This document shows, piece by piece, positions 34,301 to 41,492 of a stretch of DNA of 64,000 bases (position 1 is the first letter of the stretch; every line of letters begins with the position of its first letter). The position numbers were made by a program, and so were the translations under genes. This DNA comes from Chitinophaga solisilvae (GTDB taxonomy: Bacteria; Bacteroidota; Bacteroidia; Chitinophagales; Chitinophagaceae): positions 530,019 through 594,018 of the forward strand of contig NZ_JAABOK010000004.1 of the NCBI RefSeq assembly GCF_009928525.1, in the 5' to 3' direction. The notes beneath the pieces were generated by a model. The model saw only the letters and a program-made list of their open reading frames with translations, did no database searches and was not told where the DNA came from.

Positions 34301-36278
34301 CGTCTCCCCAGCTCCATGTCCAGCTGGTAGCGCCGAGGGAGGCTTCTGTAAAGCTGAGCGTAGTACGGTTGTCGCAGTCAATGCTATTCTGGTAGAATCG
34401 CGGAAACGGATTTACGGTTGTGATGTACGCTTTTTTGGTAATGGTATTGGAGCAGCTGTGGTTGTAAACCGTCAGCGTTATATCGTAAGTGCCTGGTTCC
34501 AGGTAGCTGTGCGTATAGTTTTTCCCGGAGCCGCCCCTGCCGTCGCCGGTCTGCCATTCCCAGCGGTTACCAATGTCTGACTGATCGATGAACCGTGTAC
34601 CGGAGTTACCGCATACTGTCGGCGCATCGGGAGAGGTGAATTCCGGCGTAGGTTTTTTATAGACGGAAATGGAATTAGTACAGTTCACCACGCCGGTACA
34701 GCCGTTCTTTGTTTCGTAGGTGAGTGTGGCGCGGTATACGCCGGCCTTGCTGTATTCGTGCTGCGGACTGGCTTCATTGGAAGCAGGTGTGCCGTCACCG
34801 AAATTCCAGGTATATTTTTTTATTTCATCGTTGCTGTTGGAACTCACATAGGCGTAATAGTTAGCCTTGAGGCCCTCGCAGCCGTCGGTGTTATTGGAGT
34901 AGGCTTCAACGGTGGTGTTGCTGACATATACATATCCGTCCGCTCTGCTGCTGCACCCGCTTTTGTTGGTAGCAGTGACATTGACATGGAAAGAGCCTTG
35001 CGTGCTAAAGGTATGTTTAGGATTTTGTTCTGCAGAGCTGCTGCCATCACCGAAACTCCACTGCCATTTATCTGCATTTTTGCTGTCTGCTTTAAAGTCC
35101 AGGGTTACCGGTACCTGACAGAATGGTTTGCGGTCGTAGTCAAGATTTACCGAAGGTGATTCATTTACCGTCAGCGTTTTTTCCACCACATCCTGACAGG
35201 CGCCATAGCGGGCTGTCAGCTTTACTTTCATGGGGCCTGCGGTATTGGGCGTCAGATACAGTGCAGATGAACCAGACCAGTAGTACTGGCCATTAACCTC
35301 CCAGGTCACATCATAATTGGAAAGCTGCGGGTAGTAGCTGGGCGTGATAGTAATGTTGCTGTTGGTACATATCAGTGCCGGCGCTGTAAAGTCAGTTTTG
35401 TAGTTGGCCACATTAATATCGCTCACGGTATGGGTAGCCTTGCAGTTTCGTTCATTCGTTACCGTTAATGATATGCTGTGGGTACCTTTGGCAGTGATAT
35501 GATATTTGCCGGGGTCTTTCAGGGCAGAGGTGGTGCCGTCATCGAATTCCCATTTATACTTCAGGGTTCCGGGGCCGCTGGAAGTATTGGTAAAGAATAC
35601 ATCCACTGGTTCCCGGCAGAGCATTTTTTCCGGTACATTGAAGCTGGCAGTGAGTCTGCCGGCTACATCTGCCATATCGTTAATGGTTTTATAGCTGGTG
35701 CAGCCCTGTACGTCAGTAACGGTTAACGTTACCGGATATACGCCGGGCAGGCGGTCATACATATGGCTGATGGTACTGCCCCCGCTGGTAACACTGCCGT
35801 CTCCGAAGTCCCAGGTAAAGCTGGCAGCCGGCTGGGCCAGGGGATCCTTATCAGGATTATAGGTAAAAGCAGGTTCAAACGGAATACACCCTTTGGAGGA
35901 AGAAATGCTGAAATCCACTTTGGGCTTGGGATATACCGGTGTAATATCTTTGGTGACAACATTAGACGTACCGGACGCATCTTTTATGGTCAGCTTTACG
36001 GTAAAGGTGCGTTTGCCTGCCGGATAATCTTTTGCATAGTAGGTGGTAGCAGGATTTTTGGCGGTAGACGTATAGCCGTTACCGAAATCCCATAACCAGG
36101 AAGTGGGGGTGCCGGTGGAAAGATCCGTAAACTGAACGACGGCTGATTCACACGGATTGTTGCCTTTGAAGCTGAAATCGGCTTTCAGCTGAGCCAGTAC
36201 GGAAGCCGGTAGAATAATGCTGCACAGAAAAATTACTGAGATAACAAATTTGCGTCCGGTAGGGATAGACAGATACAT
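31365..36278 (-). CDS. Multi-PKD-domain surface protein with gliding/T9SS C-terminal domain
   Basis: A very large exported protein (about 1637 residues from the ATG at 36278). That start gives a clean signal peptide (MYLSIPTGRKFVISVIFLCS, ending VLAQ); an upstream ATG at 36425 would bury it. About a dozen PKD repeats follow, marked by W-x-W/D-F-G-D-G variants such as 'WLWDFGNG', 'FTWDFGDG', 'WQWSFGDG' and 'WQWDFGDG'. The C-terminus (FLPNAFTPNQDGQNDFF, 'VYDRWGTLVFEK', 'GWNGRLSNG', 'PAGTYIYFI') is the gliding-motility-associated CHU_C domain that targets proteins to type IX secretion. It probably acts in surface adhesion or polymer binding. Confidence 0.93.
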   Translation of the reverse strand: MYLSIPTGRKFVISVIFLCSIILPASVLAQLKADFSFKGNNPCESAVVQFTDLSTGTPTSWLWDFGNGYTSTAKNPATTYYAKDYPAGKRTFTVKLTIKDASGTSNVVTKDITPVYPKPKVDFSISSSKGCIPFEPAFTYNPDKDPLAQPAASFTWDFGDGSVTSGGSTISHMYDRLPGVYPVTLTVTDVQGCTSYKTINDMADVAGRLTASFNVPEKMLCREPVDVFFTNTSSGPGTLKYKWEFDDGTTSALKDPGKYHITAKGTHSISLTVTNERNCKATHTVSDINVANYKTDFTAPALICTNSNITITPSYYPQLSNYDVTWEVNGQYYWSGSSALYLTPNTAGPMKVKLTARYGACQDVVEKTLTVNESPSVNLDYDRKPFCQVPVTLDFKADSKNADKWQWSFGDGSSSAEQNPKHTFSTQGSFHVNVTATNKSGCSSRADGYVYVSNTTVEAYSNNTDGCEGLKANYYAYVSSNSNDEIKKYTWNFGDGTPASNEASPQHEYSKAGVYRATLTYETKNGCTGVVNCTNSISVYKKPTPEFTSPDAPTVCGNSGTRFIDQSDIGNRWEWQTGDGRGGSGKNYTHSYLEPGTYDITLTVYNHSCSNTITKKAYITTVNPFPRFYQNSIDCDNRTTLSFTEASLGATSWTWSWGDGKSDTSYTTRSNPIKHIYDKSGVYTVKLTTSDGRCTTFETMSVRVIAPSPLTITANKTVMCSTDQVTATLTQYDRSILDRYQWYANGEPKDWWYNYNTSFTYPVMAPGKVDLQFYGVNLQGCIDKSNIIPVTVRGPVANYNMPSFVGCRDREVTFTDASDLTYSSGIQKWEWEYGDDSFKETFTSPPFKHTYLAAGAAIRPRMKITDKDGCTSVYDAKTLQVNGPIAMFYPDNDIVAPGSTVYFYDQSQGVGADIISWQWDFGDGSTSAERNPNHTYPNKGLYTITLRVKDSDGCEHETTRKVKVSRVGAGFKYTYSFVNGGKCAPVVYYFQNTSINYATCFWDFGDGSTSTLAFPSHIYAESGRYKVILKVKGDADTEDETEEFIIVSGPYAEISASAEGGCLEKEITFKARVKNAVSFTWDFTDGVVEQTPNLEISHKFIVPGIYKPRLIMQDETGCKGSAFLDNPIVIDKLDIKLPHDPAFICSAGDLTFAPEFNSYSIDELKKPGAYAWTYDPSLTPKDPTPVKPVFHLDKTGKYDFSLHVKTVYGCEKTATATVNVYPTPVVTITAPDKACIRELINIAGKVTESADVTWKWDLGNGQQSTLADPGQQQYIREGETRITVSVMSKDGCGASAEHPLLVQPLPVINASTPVEFICLNNSTTFTAGGGGTYEWMPAAGLDNPFSATPVASPAATTSYQVKVTAPNGCVDYNTIKLRVVQPFKIGSTPDTSLCLGDKLPLRAWGTDFYKWEGAGLNNPDKASPIATITQTGSYTYKVTGKDRDGCFSDEATVQVRVNPTPTVQAGPDREIMAGVPLYLTASGTNDVLRWRWTPAAGIDCPYCATIQVTPNLSTTYTLAGENRYGCIGKDDITVHVLCRQSAIFLPNAFTPNQDGQNDFFYPKGKGVKEVAFLQVYDRWGTLVFEKQRFQINTPGAGWNGRLSNGHFAPAGTYIYFIQTICESGEVFSFKGNLTLIR

Positions 36279-36623
36279 CGTAGTTGCTTGGTATATAGAA
36301 CTCCAAATTACGCCGGTTTTTTGAATTATACAGCTGTGTGAAGCCCTGGCAGCCGGGAAGAGCAGGCAGTGAGGCCGCAGTCGCAGCTTTCCGGATTTCA
36401 TAAAATGCAGATTATAACGGCACAACGACTTTCAAATATTCTTGTATTGCCTGTGTTAATGACTGGTTAATGAAGAGCCAGCTGCAGCGGGTAGTTTATC
36501 CTGAAGGTAACTCACGGTAAACCCTATACGTCGATATCCCTGCAAGGATACCGTGCTCGCAGGTTAACAGGATTTACGTAATTTGGCAGGAAGTTAACAT
36601 GAACCCAATAATCAATCGTGCTT

Positions 36624-37688
36624 ATGTCTCATTTGTTTAATCCTTACCAGCTCAGGTCGGTGGTTTTGCGTAACCGTATAGCGGTATCGCCCATGTGTGA
36701 ATATTCTTCGGAAGATGGCTTTGCGAATGACTGGCACCTGGTGCACCTGGGCAGCAGGGCAGTAGGCGGGGCCGGGCTGGTGCTGACGGAGGCCGCAGCG
36801 GTATCTCCGGAAGGTCGTATTTCACCGCAGGATCTCGGCATATGGAAAGAAGAGCATATCCCCATGTTACAGCGCATTACGCAGTTCATCGCAGAACAGG
36901 GCGCTGTGGCAGGTATACAACTTGCGCACGCAGGCCGTAAGGCCAGTACCCTGCGGCCATGGGAAGGCAATGGTATGGTAAGCCCCGGTAATGGCGGCTG
37001 GGAAGTAGTTGGGCCTGGAACTGTTCCGTTCAATGAAAAATACCCGGTACCGCAGGAGCTAACGGAAGCGGGCATACGTAAAGTAACCGCCGATTTTAAG
37101 GCGGCAACAGAACGCGCCGTCCGTGCCGGATTTAAAGTGGTGGAGATACATGCCGCCCACGGCTATCTGCTGCATAGTTTTTTATCGCCGCTCACCAACC
37201 AGCGTACAGACCAGTACGGAGGTCCGTTTGAAAACCGTATACGGCTGCTGCTGGAAACAACTGAAGCGGTACGCGCCGTATGGCCCGCTGAAAATCCTTT
37301 GCTGGTCCGTATTTCGGCTACCGACTGGGCAGAAGGCGGATGGAATCCGGAAGAATCCGTACAACTTGCCACTATCCTGAAAGATAAGGGCGTAGACCTG
37401 ATCGACTGCTCTTCCGGAGGGCTTGTTGCACATCAGAAAATCCCTGTCGGACCGTTGTACCAGACCCATTTTGCTGAAAAAATAAAGAAGGAATCCGGTA
37501 TCGCCACCGGAGCAGTAGGGCTGATTACTACCGCTGAAGAAGCGGAATCCATTATCGCGGCAGGCCGCGCGGACCTTGTGCTCATGGCCCGGGAACTCCT
37601 CCGCGACCCCTACTTCCCCCTCCACGCTGCTCACCGGCTGCAAACAGATATAGCATGGCCCGCACAATACCAACGGGCAAAAATGTAG
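36624..37688 (+). CDS. NADH:flavin oxidoreductase, Old Yellow Enzyme (YqjM/NamA type)
   Basis: A 354-residue cytoplasmic FMN ene-reductase that reduces activated C=C bonds with NAD(P)H. From the ATG at 36624 the N-terminus 'MSHLFNPYQLRSVVLRNRI' is followed by 'SPMCEYSSEDG', giving Cys25 and Tyr27 in the places of YqjM Cys26 and Tyr28, which mark the thermophilic-like class. The FMN and substrate motif 'HAAHGYLLHSFLSPLTNQR' and the C-terminal 'RADLVLMARELLRDP' are standard. A GTG at 36618 would add two residues. It is convergent with the aldo/keto reductase across a long perfect palindrome. Confidence 0.95.
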   Translation: MSHLFNPYQLRSVVLRNRIAVSPMCEYSSEDGFANDWHLVHLGSRAVGGAGLVLTEAAAVSPEGRISPQDLGIWKEEHIPMLQRITQFIAEQGAVAGIQLAHAGRKASTLRPWEGNGMVSPGNGGWEVVGPGTVPFNEKYPVPQELTEAGIRKVTADFKAATERAVRAGFKVVEIHAAHGYLLHSFLSPLTNQRTDQYGGPFENRIRLLLETTEAVRAVWPAENPLLVRISATDWAEGGWNPEESVQLATILKDKGVDLIDCSSGGLVAHQKIPVGPLYQTHFAEKIKKESGIATGAVGLITTAEEAESIIAAGRADLVLMARELLRDPYFPLHAAHRLQTDIAWPAQYQRAKM

Positions 37689-37689
37689 T

Positions 37690-37800
37690 CATTTAGTTAT
37701 TTTATTATTTGAGATTTTGTAGCTCATCGTGATGTCCTCTGAAATTTACAGAAGACATCACGATGAGCTACAAAATCTCAAATAATAAAATAACTAAATG
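37690..37800. repeat. Long perfect inverted repeat between convergent genes
   Basis: Arms of 47 bases (37690-37736 and 37754-37800) are perfectly complementary. A further TCTG/CAGA pair inside leaves a loop of about 7 bases. It starts 2 bases after the stop of the flavin oxidoreductase gene and its right arm contains the stop codon of the reductase gene on the other strand. It lacks the usual T-tract. It probably ends transcription from both sides and would fold into a very long hairpin in either RNA. Confidence 0.9.
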
Positions 37801-38789
37801 CTTAATATTTTTTCTATGCGCTCCAGTTCTTCTTTGTCGAAGGCGGTGTTTTTCAGGCAGGCCAGGTTATTGTCGAGTTGAGCAACGGAGCTGGCGCCGA
37901 TGAGTACGGTGGTGATGCGCCTGTCTTTAAGTATCCATGCCAGCGCCATCTGGGCGAGTGACTGGCCGCGTTGCTGCGCGATATCGTTTAATTTTTTTAC
38001 TTGCTCAATTCTTTCTGCAGATACTTCTTTTTCCTGGAGGAACCCGGTTGGTTTGCTGGCGCGTGAGCCGGCAGGGATGCCGTGGAGGTAGCGGTCTGTC
38101 AGGAGGCCCTGTGCCAGCGGGGAGAATGGTATACATCCTACGCCGTTGGCTTCCAGCACATCCAGCAGGCCGTTTTCTACCCAGCGTTCAAACATGCTGT
38201 ATTTAGGCTGATGAATCAGGCAGGGAGTACCGAGTGATTGCAGGATGCTGACTGCCTGTTGTGTTTGTTCGGCAGAGTAGTTGGAAAGACCTACATAGAG
38301 CGCTTTTCCCTGTTGCACGATGCTGTGCAGCGCACCCATCGTTTCTTCCAGGGGAGTTTCAGGGTCAGGGCGGTGGGAATAGAAAATATCCACGTAATCG
38401 AGCTGCATACGGCGCAGGCTCTGATCGAGGCTGGAGATCAGGTATTTCCGGGAACCCTTGTCGCCATAAGGGCCGGGCCACATGAGGTAGCCGGCTTTGG
38501 TAGAAACAATCAGTTCGTCCCGCAGGTGGCCGGTGAAATCCTTTTTGAGAATACGGCCGAAATTCTCTTCTGCGCTGCCTGGCAACGGACCGTAGTTATT
38601 GGCCAGGTCGAAGTGGGTGATTCCTTTATCAAAAGCCTGGCGGATAATGCTGCGTCCATTTTCAAAATTATCAATTGAACCGAAGTTGTGCCATAATCCT
38701 AAAGATACGGCCGGGAGCTGGATACCGCTCCTGCCGCAACGGTTGTAGATCATGCTGTCATATCTGTCAGCTGCGGGAGTGTAATGCAT
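37794..38789 (-). CDS. Aldo/keto reductase (YghZ/Kv-beta-like)
   Basis: A 331-residue NADPH-dependent carbonyl reductase. 'HFDLANNYG' holds the catalytic Asp and Tyr, 'IVSTKAGYLMWPGPYGDKGS' in pieces holds the Lys and the insertion typical of YghZ (L-glyceraldehyde-3-phosphate reductase) proteins, and 'VDIFYSHRPDPETPLEET' the His. C-terminal 'VLIGASSVAQLDNNL' binds NADPH phosphate. The stop lies inside the palindrome at 37690-37800. It is a general aldehyde-reducing enzyme; the true substrate is unknown. Confidence 0.94.
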   Translation of the reverse strand: MHYTPAADRYDSMIYNRCGRSGIQLPAVSLGLWHNFGSIDNFENGRSIIRQAFDKGITHFDLANNYGPLPGSAEENFGRILKKDFTGHLRDELIVSTKAGYLMWPGPYGDKGSRKYLISSLDQSLRRMQLDYVDIFYSHRPDPETPLEETMGALHSIVQQGKALYVGLSNYSAEQTQQAVSILQSLGTPCLIHQPKYSMFERWVENGLLDVLEANGVGCIPFSPLAQGLLTDRYLHGIPAGSRASKPTGFLQEKEVSAERIEQVKKLNDIAQQRGQSLAQMALAWILKDRRITTVLIGASSVAQLDNNLACLKNTAFDKEELERIEKILSI

Positions 38790-38830
38790 GGAATTTTATT
38801 TAGGTGGACAAGATAATAGAACTTCCGGGA

Positions 38831-38862
38831 AATAAAAAAGGAGATGCATGTGCATCTCCTTT
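38831..38862 (-). terminator. Intrinsic terminator of the desaturase gene
   Basis: A perfect 12-bp stem (AAAGGAGATGCA with TGCATCTCCTTT) with a 2-base centre. Read on the minus strand the T-run (CCTTTTTTATT) follows. It lies 24 bases past the desaturase stop. Confidence 0.85.
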
Positions 38863-38885
38863 ACAGGTAATAAGGTAATAAATTA

Positions 38886-39806
38886 TTAATGTTCTTCCAT
38901 TACCGGCAGCTGCTGGCGCTGTTCCGGTGTCATATCTTTCAGTTTGTTGCTGTTCTGTACCTTCTCCGGCACCGGGCGTATTTCCCATACAATGCCCATC
39001 CATCCCAGCATTCTGATAACGTAATAGCTGATATCGATTTCCCACCAGTAGAAGCCCTGACGGGCAGCACTCTGATAGTAGTGATGGTTGTTGTGCCAGC
39101 CTTCTCCGAGCGTAATCAGCGCCAGTACCACACTGTTGCGGGACTGATCGCCGGTGTAGTAACGTTGCTTACCGATTTTATGCATCAGGGAGTTGATGGT
39201 GAAGGTACCATGATACAAAATTACGGTGCTGAGGAAAAATCCGATCAGTACGGTAGATAAACCTGCGGTCCAGTCGAACCAGCCGGCTCCGTTCACCTTG
39301 TTACCTACAAAATAAACCGCGATCATGAGCACGATGGCAGGCACCATATGCCACTTGTTGAGCCAGAAAAGCTCTTTGGCTTTGTGGTCCTTAATCAGCT
39401 CAAAGCGGGTAGGTTTATATTCAGGGCCCATGATCCAGCCGATATGTGCGTACCAGATACCGTAGATATTGGCAGAGTGCGGATCTTCAGGCGTGTCGCT
39501 GTGTTTGTGATGTATACGGTGATTGGCTGACCACCACAGGGCGCCTTTCTGTAAGCTGCTCTGGGCGCCGCCCGCAAGGATGAATTGAAAGAATCGCGAG
39601 GTCTTGAACGCGCGATGCGAGAAATAACGATGGTAGCCCGCCGTTACAAAAAACATGCGTACCACATACAGTACGCCACATAAAATCCAGTCAAATGCAG
39701 TCGTGCCGGTGAAAATAGCCAGCAAAGGTATTGCATGTATTCCCAGGAAGTCCACCTGATGCCACCAATTAGGTGGTTTTCTGTCTTGCTTGATCGCCTT
39801 GTTCAT
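38886..39806 (-). CDS. Acyl-CoA/fatty-acid desaturase (delta-9 type)
   Basis: A 306-residue membrane di-iron desaturase that introduces a double bond into saturated acyl chains. The three histidine boxes are present: 'HRYFSHR', 'HRIHHKHSD' and 'GEGWHNNHH'. Hydrophobic pairs flank them ('LLAIFTGTTAFDWILCG', 'VLMIAVYFVG', 'VLIGFFLSTVILY'). The reaction needs O2 and an electron donor. A TATCTTTG promoter element lies 4 bases before the ATG and an FNR/CRP-like palindrome 35 bases upstream of it. Confidence 0.95.
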   Translation of the reverse strand: MNKAIKQDRKPPNWWHQVDFLGIHAIPLLAIFTGTTAFDWILCGVLYVVRMFFVTAGYHRYFSHRAFKTSRFFQFILAGGAQSSLQKGALWWSANHRIHHKHSDTPEDPHSANIYGIWYAHIGWIMGPEYKPTRFELIKDHKAKELFWLNKWHMVPAIVLMIAVYFVGNKVNGAGWFDWTAGLSTVLIGFFLSTVILYHGTFTINSLMHKIGKQRYYTGDQSRNSVVLALITLGEGWHNNHHYYQSAARQGFYWWEIDISYYVIRMLGWMGIVWEIRPVPEKVQNSNKLKDMTPEQRQQLPVMEEH

Positions 39807-39810
39807 TCCA

Positions 39811-39818
39811 CAAAGATA
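39811..39818 (-). promoter_or_regulatory. TATCTTTG -7 promoter element of the desaturase
   Basis: Exact match to the Bacteroidota -7 consensus TAnnTTTG. It ends 4 bases before the ATG, so the transcript would be leaderless or start within the first codons. No clear -33 TTTG is seen. Confidence 0.4.
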
Positions 39819-39840
39819 ATTTCCGTCTTTCGTTTAATCT

Positions 39841-39854
39841 ATGATTTAAATCAT
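39841..39854. promoter_or_regulatory. FNR/CRP-like palindrome upstream of the desaturase
   Basis: Perfect 14-base palindrome ATGATTTAAATCAT, containing TGAT-N4-ATCA like FNR-type sites. Its place just upstream of the promoter of an oxygen-using enzyme makes a Crp/Fnr-family operator plausible. Confidence 0.35.
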
Positions 39855-39888
39855 TTTGATCAAAGGTAGTGGTTTTCATCTTTTTTTG

Positions 39889-39911
39889 CGGGGCCCGGCC
39901 CCGAACTTTTT
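39889..39911 (+). terminator. GC-rich hairpin with T-tract in the divergent intergenic region
   Basis: CGGGGCCCGGCCCCG self-pairs (5-7 bp stem) and is followed by AACTTTTT. It lies 65 bases before the HdeD-like gene, between divergent genes, so it may be a leader attenuator rather than an end-of-gene terminator. Confidence 0.3.
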
Positions 39912-39975
39912 AAGGAGATAGCTGTTTTAAAGTCTATAGATTGTCATTATTTTATAACATTAAAATAAATTTAAT

Positions 39976-40560
39976 ATGGGACAAATACTATCTGCTATCC
40001 GGAATAATGTAAAGTATTGGTGGTTGTACCTGCTGAACGGTATTATTTTTCTGATTGCCGGGTTCATTGTTTTCAGGAATCCTTTCAGCAGTTATGTATT
40101 GCTCAGTATCTTTTTCAGCGTTACGCTCTTTATCACCGGCATCATGGAAATAGCTTTCGCTGCCGGTAACCGCAAGCAGATGTATGGCTGGGGATGGTCC
40201 CTGGCTTCCGGTATCATAGATGTGATCATCGGGTTTATACTGATGATATATCCGGCTATCAGCATGGCTGTAATTCCCCTGTTCCTGGGCTTCTGGTTTA
40301 TGTTCAAGGGTATCAGCCTGATTGTATTTGCCATTCAGCTCAACACGGATAAAATTCCTAACTGGGGATGGGTGTTGCTGGGTGGTATCTTACTCATCAT
40401 ACTCTCCGTGGTAATTCTTGATAATCCCGCCCTCGGCGCCGCCACCATATTGGGCCTCATGGCAGCCTCCTTCTGGATCACCGGTATTCTCAGCATCATG
40501 TACGCCTTCCGGCTTAAACACGTGAAGAAAATATTTAAATCGGTGGAAGAAAAGTTTTGA
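39976..40560 (+). CDS. HdeD-family (DUF308) membrane protein
   Basis: A 194-residue inner-membrane protein with six transmembrane helices in three pairs, as in HdeD acid-resistance proteins ('LYLLNGIIFLIAGFIVFRNP', 'VTLFITGIMEIAFAAGNR', 'SGIIDVIIGFILMIYP', 'LLGGILLIILSVVI', 'LGLMAASFWITGILSIMYAF'). Basic loops follow the cytoplasmic ends. The exact function in Bacteroidota is unknown. It is convergent with the sigma gene across the duplicated inverted repeat. Confidence 0.92.
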   Translation: MGQILSAIRNNVKYWWLYLLNGIIFLIAGFIVFRNPFSSYVLLSIFFSVTLFITGIMEIAFAAGNRKQMYGWGWSLASGIIDVIIGFILMIYPAISMAVIPLFLGFWFMFKGISLIVFAIQLNTDKIPNWGWVLLGGILLIILSVVILDNPALGAATILGLMAASFWITGILSIMYAFRLKHVKKIFKSVEEKF

Positions 40561-40577
40561 AAATAACTATGAGTTAA

Positions 40578-40800
40578 TAATTACGAATTACGAATTGCGA
40601 ATTACGAATGTAGAAGCGAAGATTAAAACGAAGATGAAAGGGGATAAGTAATTACGAATTACGAATTGCGAATTACGAATGTAGAAGCGAAGATTAAAAC
40701 GAAGATGAAAGGGGATAAGTATTATATTAAGTACCACCTTTCATCTTCGTTTTAATCTTCGCTTCTACATTCGTAATTCGCAATTCGTAATTCGTAATTA
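40578..40800. repeat. Long inverted repeat with tandemly duplicated left arm
   Basis: Two identical 71-base units (40578-40648 and 40649-40719) begin with AATTACGAATT-type repeats and end with GGGGATAAG. A 17-base spacer leads to a single right arm (40737-40800) complementary to the first 64 bases of either unit. The right arm ends one base before the stop codon of the minus-strand sigma gene. Outer modules are AATTACGAATT/GCGAATT; the inner module is AGCGAAGATTAAAACGAAG. Confidence 0.93.
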
Positions 40801-41307
40801 TCAAATAGATTTGTTCCTCAATTCTTGTCTCAGAAACTTCAACGCTCTGTTCATCTGCTTTTCTATAGTGCCGGTAGCTATGTCCAGCTGGGAGGAAATT
40901 TGTTTATAGCTCAGCGATTGTTCTTTATGCAGTCTGAAAATCTTTTGTTGCTGTGCGGGTAGTTTGCTGATAGTGGATTGTAGTTTCCTGCCGAGTTCCT
41001 GTTCTATCATTTTCTCTTCCGGGGAAGGAGAGGAGCTTTCCGGTTTATATTGCGCCAGCGCCTGTTCCCGCCGTGTTTTTTTACGCAGTTCATCGAGGAA
41101 GAGATTCCTGCCATAGACTTTCAGCAGGGCCAGGATTTTTTCATCGTCGGTGATGGTATCCAGGTGTTCCCATATTTTGATGTAAGCCTGTTGCACCAGG
41201 TCTGCGCACAGGTCGTAATCCCTGCACAGTGCGTACAGCACGCCAAAAAGCCTGTCATAGGTCTGATCTATTATCCGCTGCAACCGTTCTTCCTGTTGAT
41301 GTGCCAA
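40801..41307 (-). CDS. ECF-type RNA polymerase sigma-70 factor
   Basis: A 168-residue ECF sigma factor. Region 2 includes 'YDRLFGVLYALCRDYDLCADLVQQAY' in pieces and 'IKIWEHLD'. Region 4 is 'ISKLPAQQQKIFRLHKEQSLSYKQIS' compressed, then 'IATGTIEKQMNRALKFLR'. It is divergent from the FecR gene at 41493 and so probably controls the second SusC/SusD locus to the right. The stop codon touches the long inverted repeat. Confidence 0.94.
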   Translation of the reverse strand: MAHQQEERLQRIIDQTYDRLFGVLYALCRDYDLCADLVQQAYIKIWEHLDTITDDEKILALLKVYGRNLFLDELRKKTRREQALAQYKPESSSPSPEEKMIEQELGRKLQSTISKLPAQQQKIFRLHKEQSLSYKQISSQLDIATGTIEKQMNRALKFLRQELRNKSI

Positions 41308-41492
41308 TGACGTTCGTTTTTTAGTTCCGCAAAATTAAGTGTGAGTTTCCGGCAGTTAAGATTAACAAATTGTTAAGCCCGGAATAATTTGTACAGGTTT
41401 TTTTCATGTTAAACGTGTAATTAGTGTTGATGCCGGAAGAGGATTGCCGGACGACTTTGATTGACAGGAAACAAATTATATAAAAGTATTCA

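Noticed and set aside
32862..34580. A 572-codon open frame on the plus strand opposite the PKD-repeat gene
   Set aside because: It lies wholly antisense to a well-supported repeat protein; the length reflects the repeated codon pattern. It has no domain or start context.
37690..37800. Ordinary intrinsic terminator
   Set aside because: Position fits, but 47-base perfect arms without a T-tract exceed what a terminator needs, so it is listed as a repeat.
40578..40800. CRISPR array
   Set aside because: Two adjacent identical 71-base units have no spacers and are one arm of an inverted repeat; no cas genes are near.
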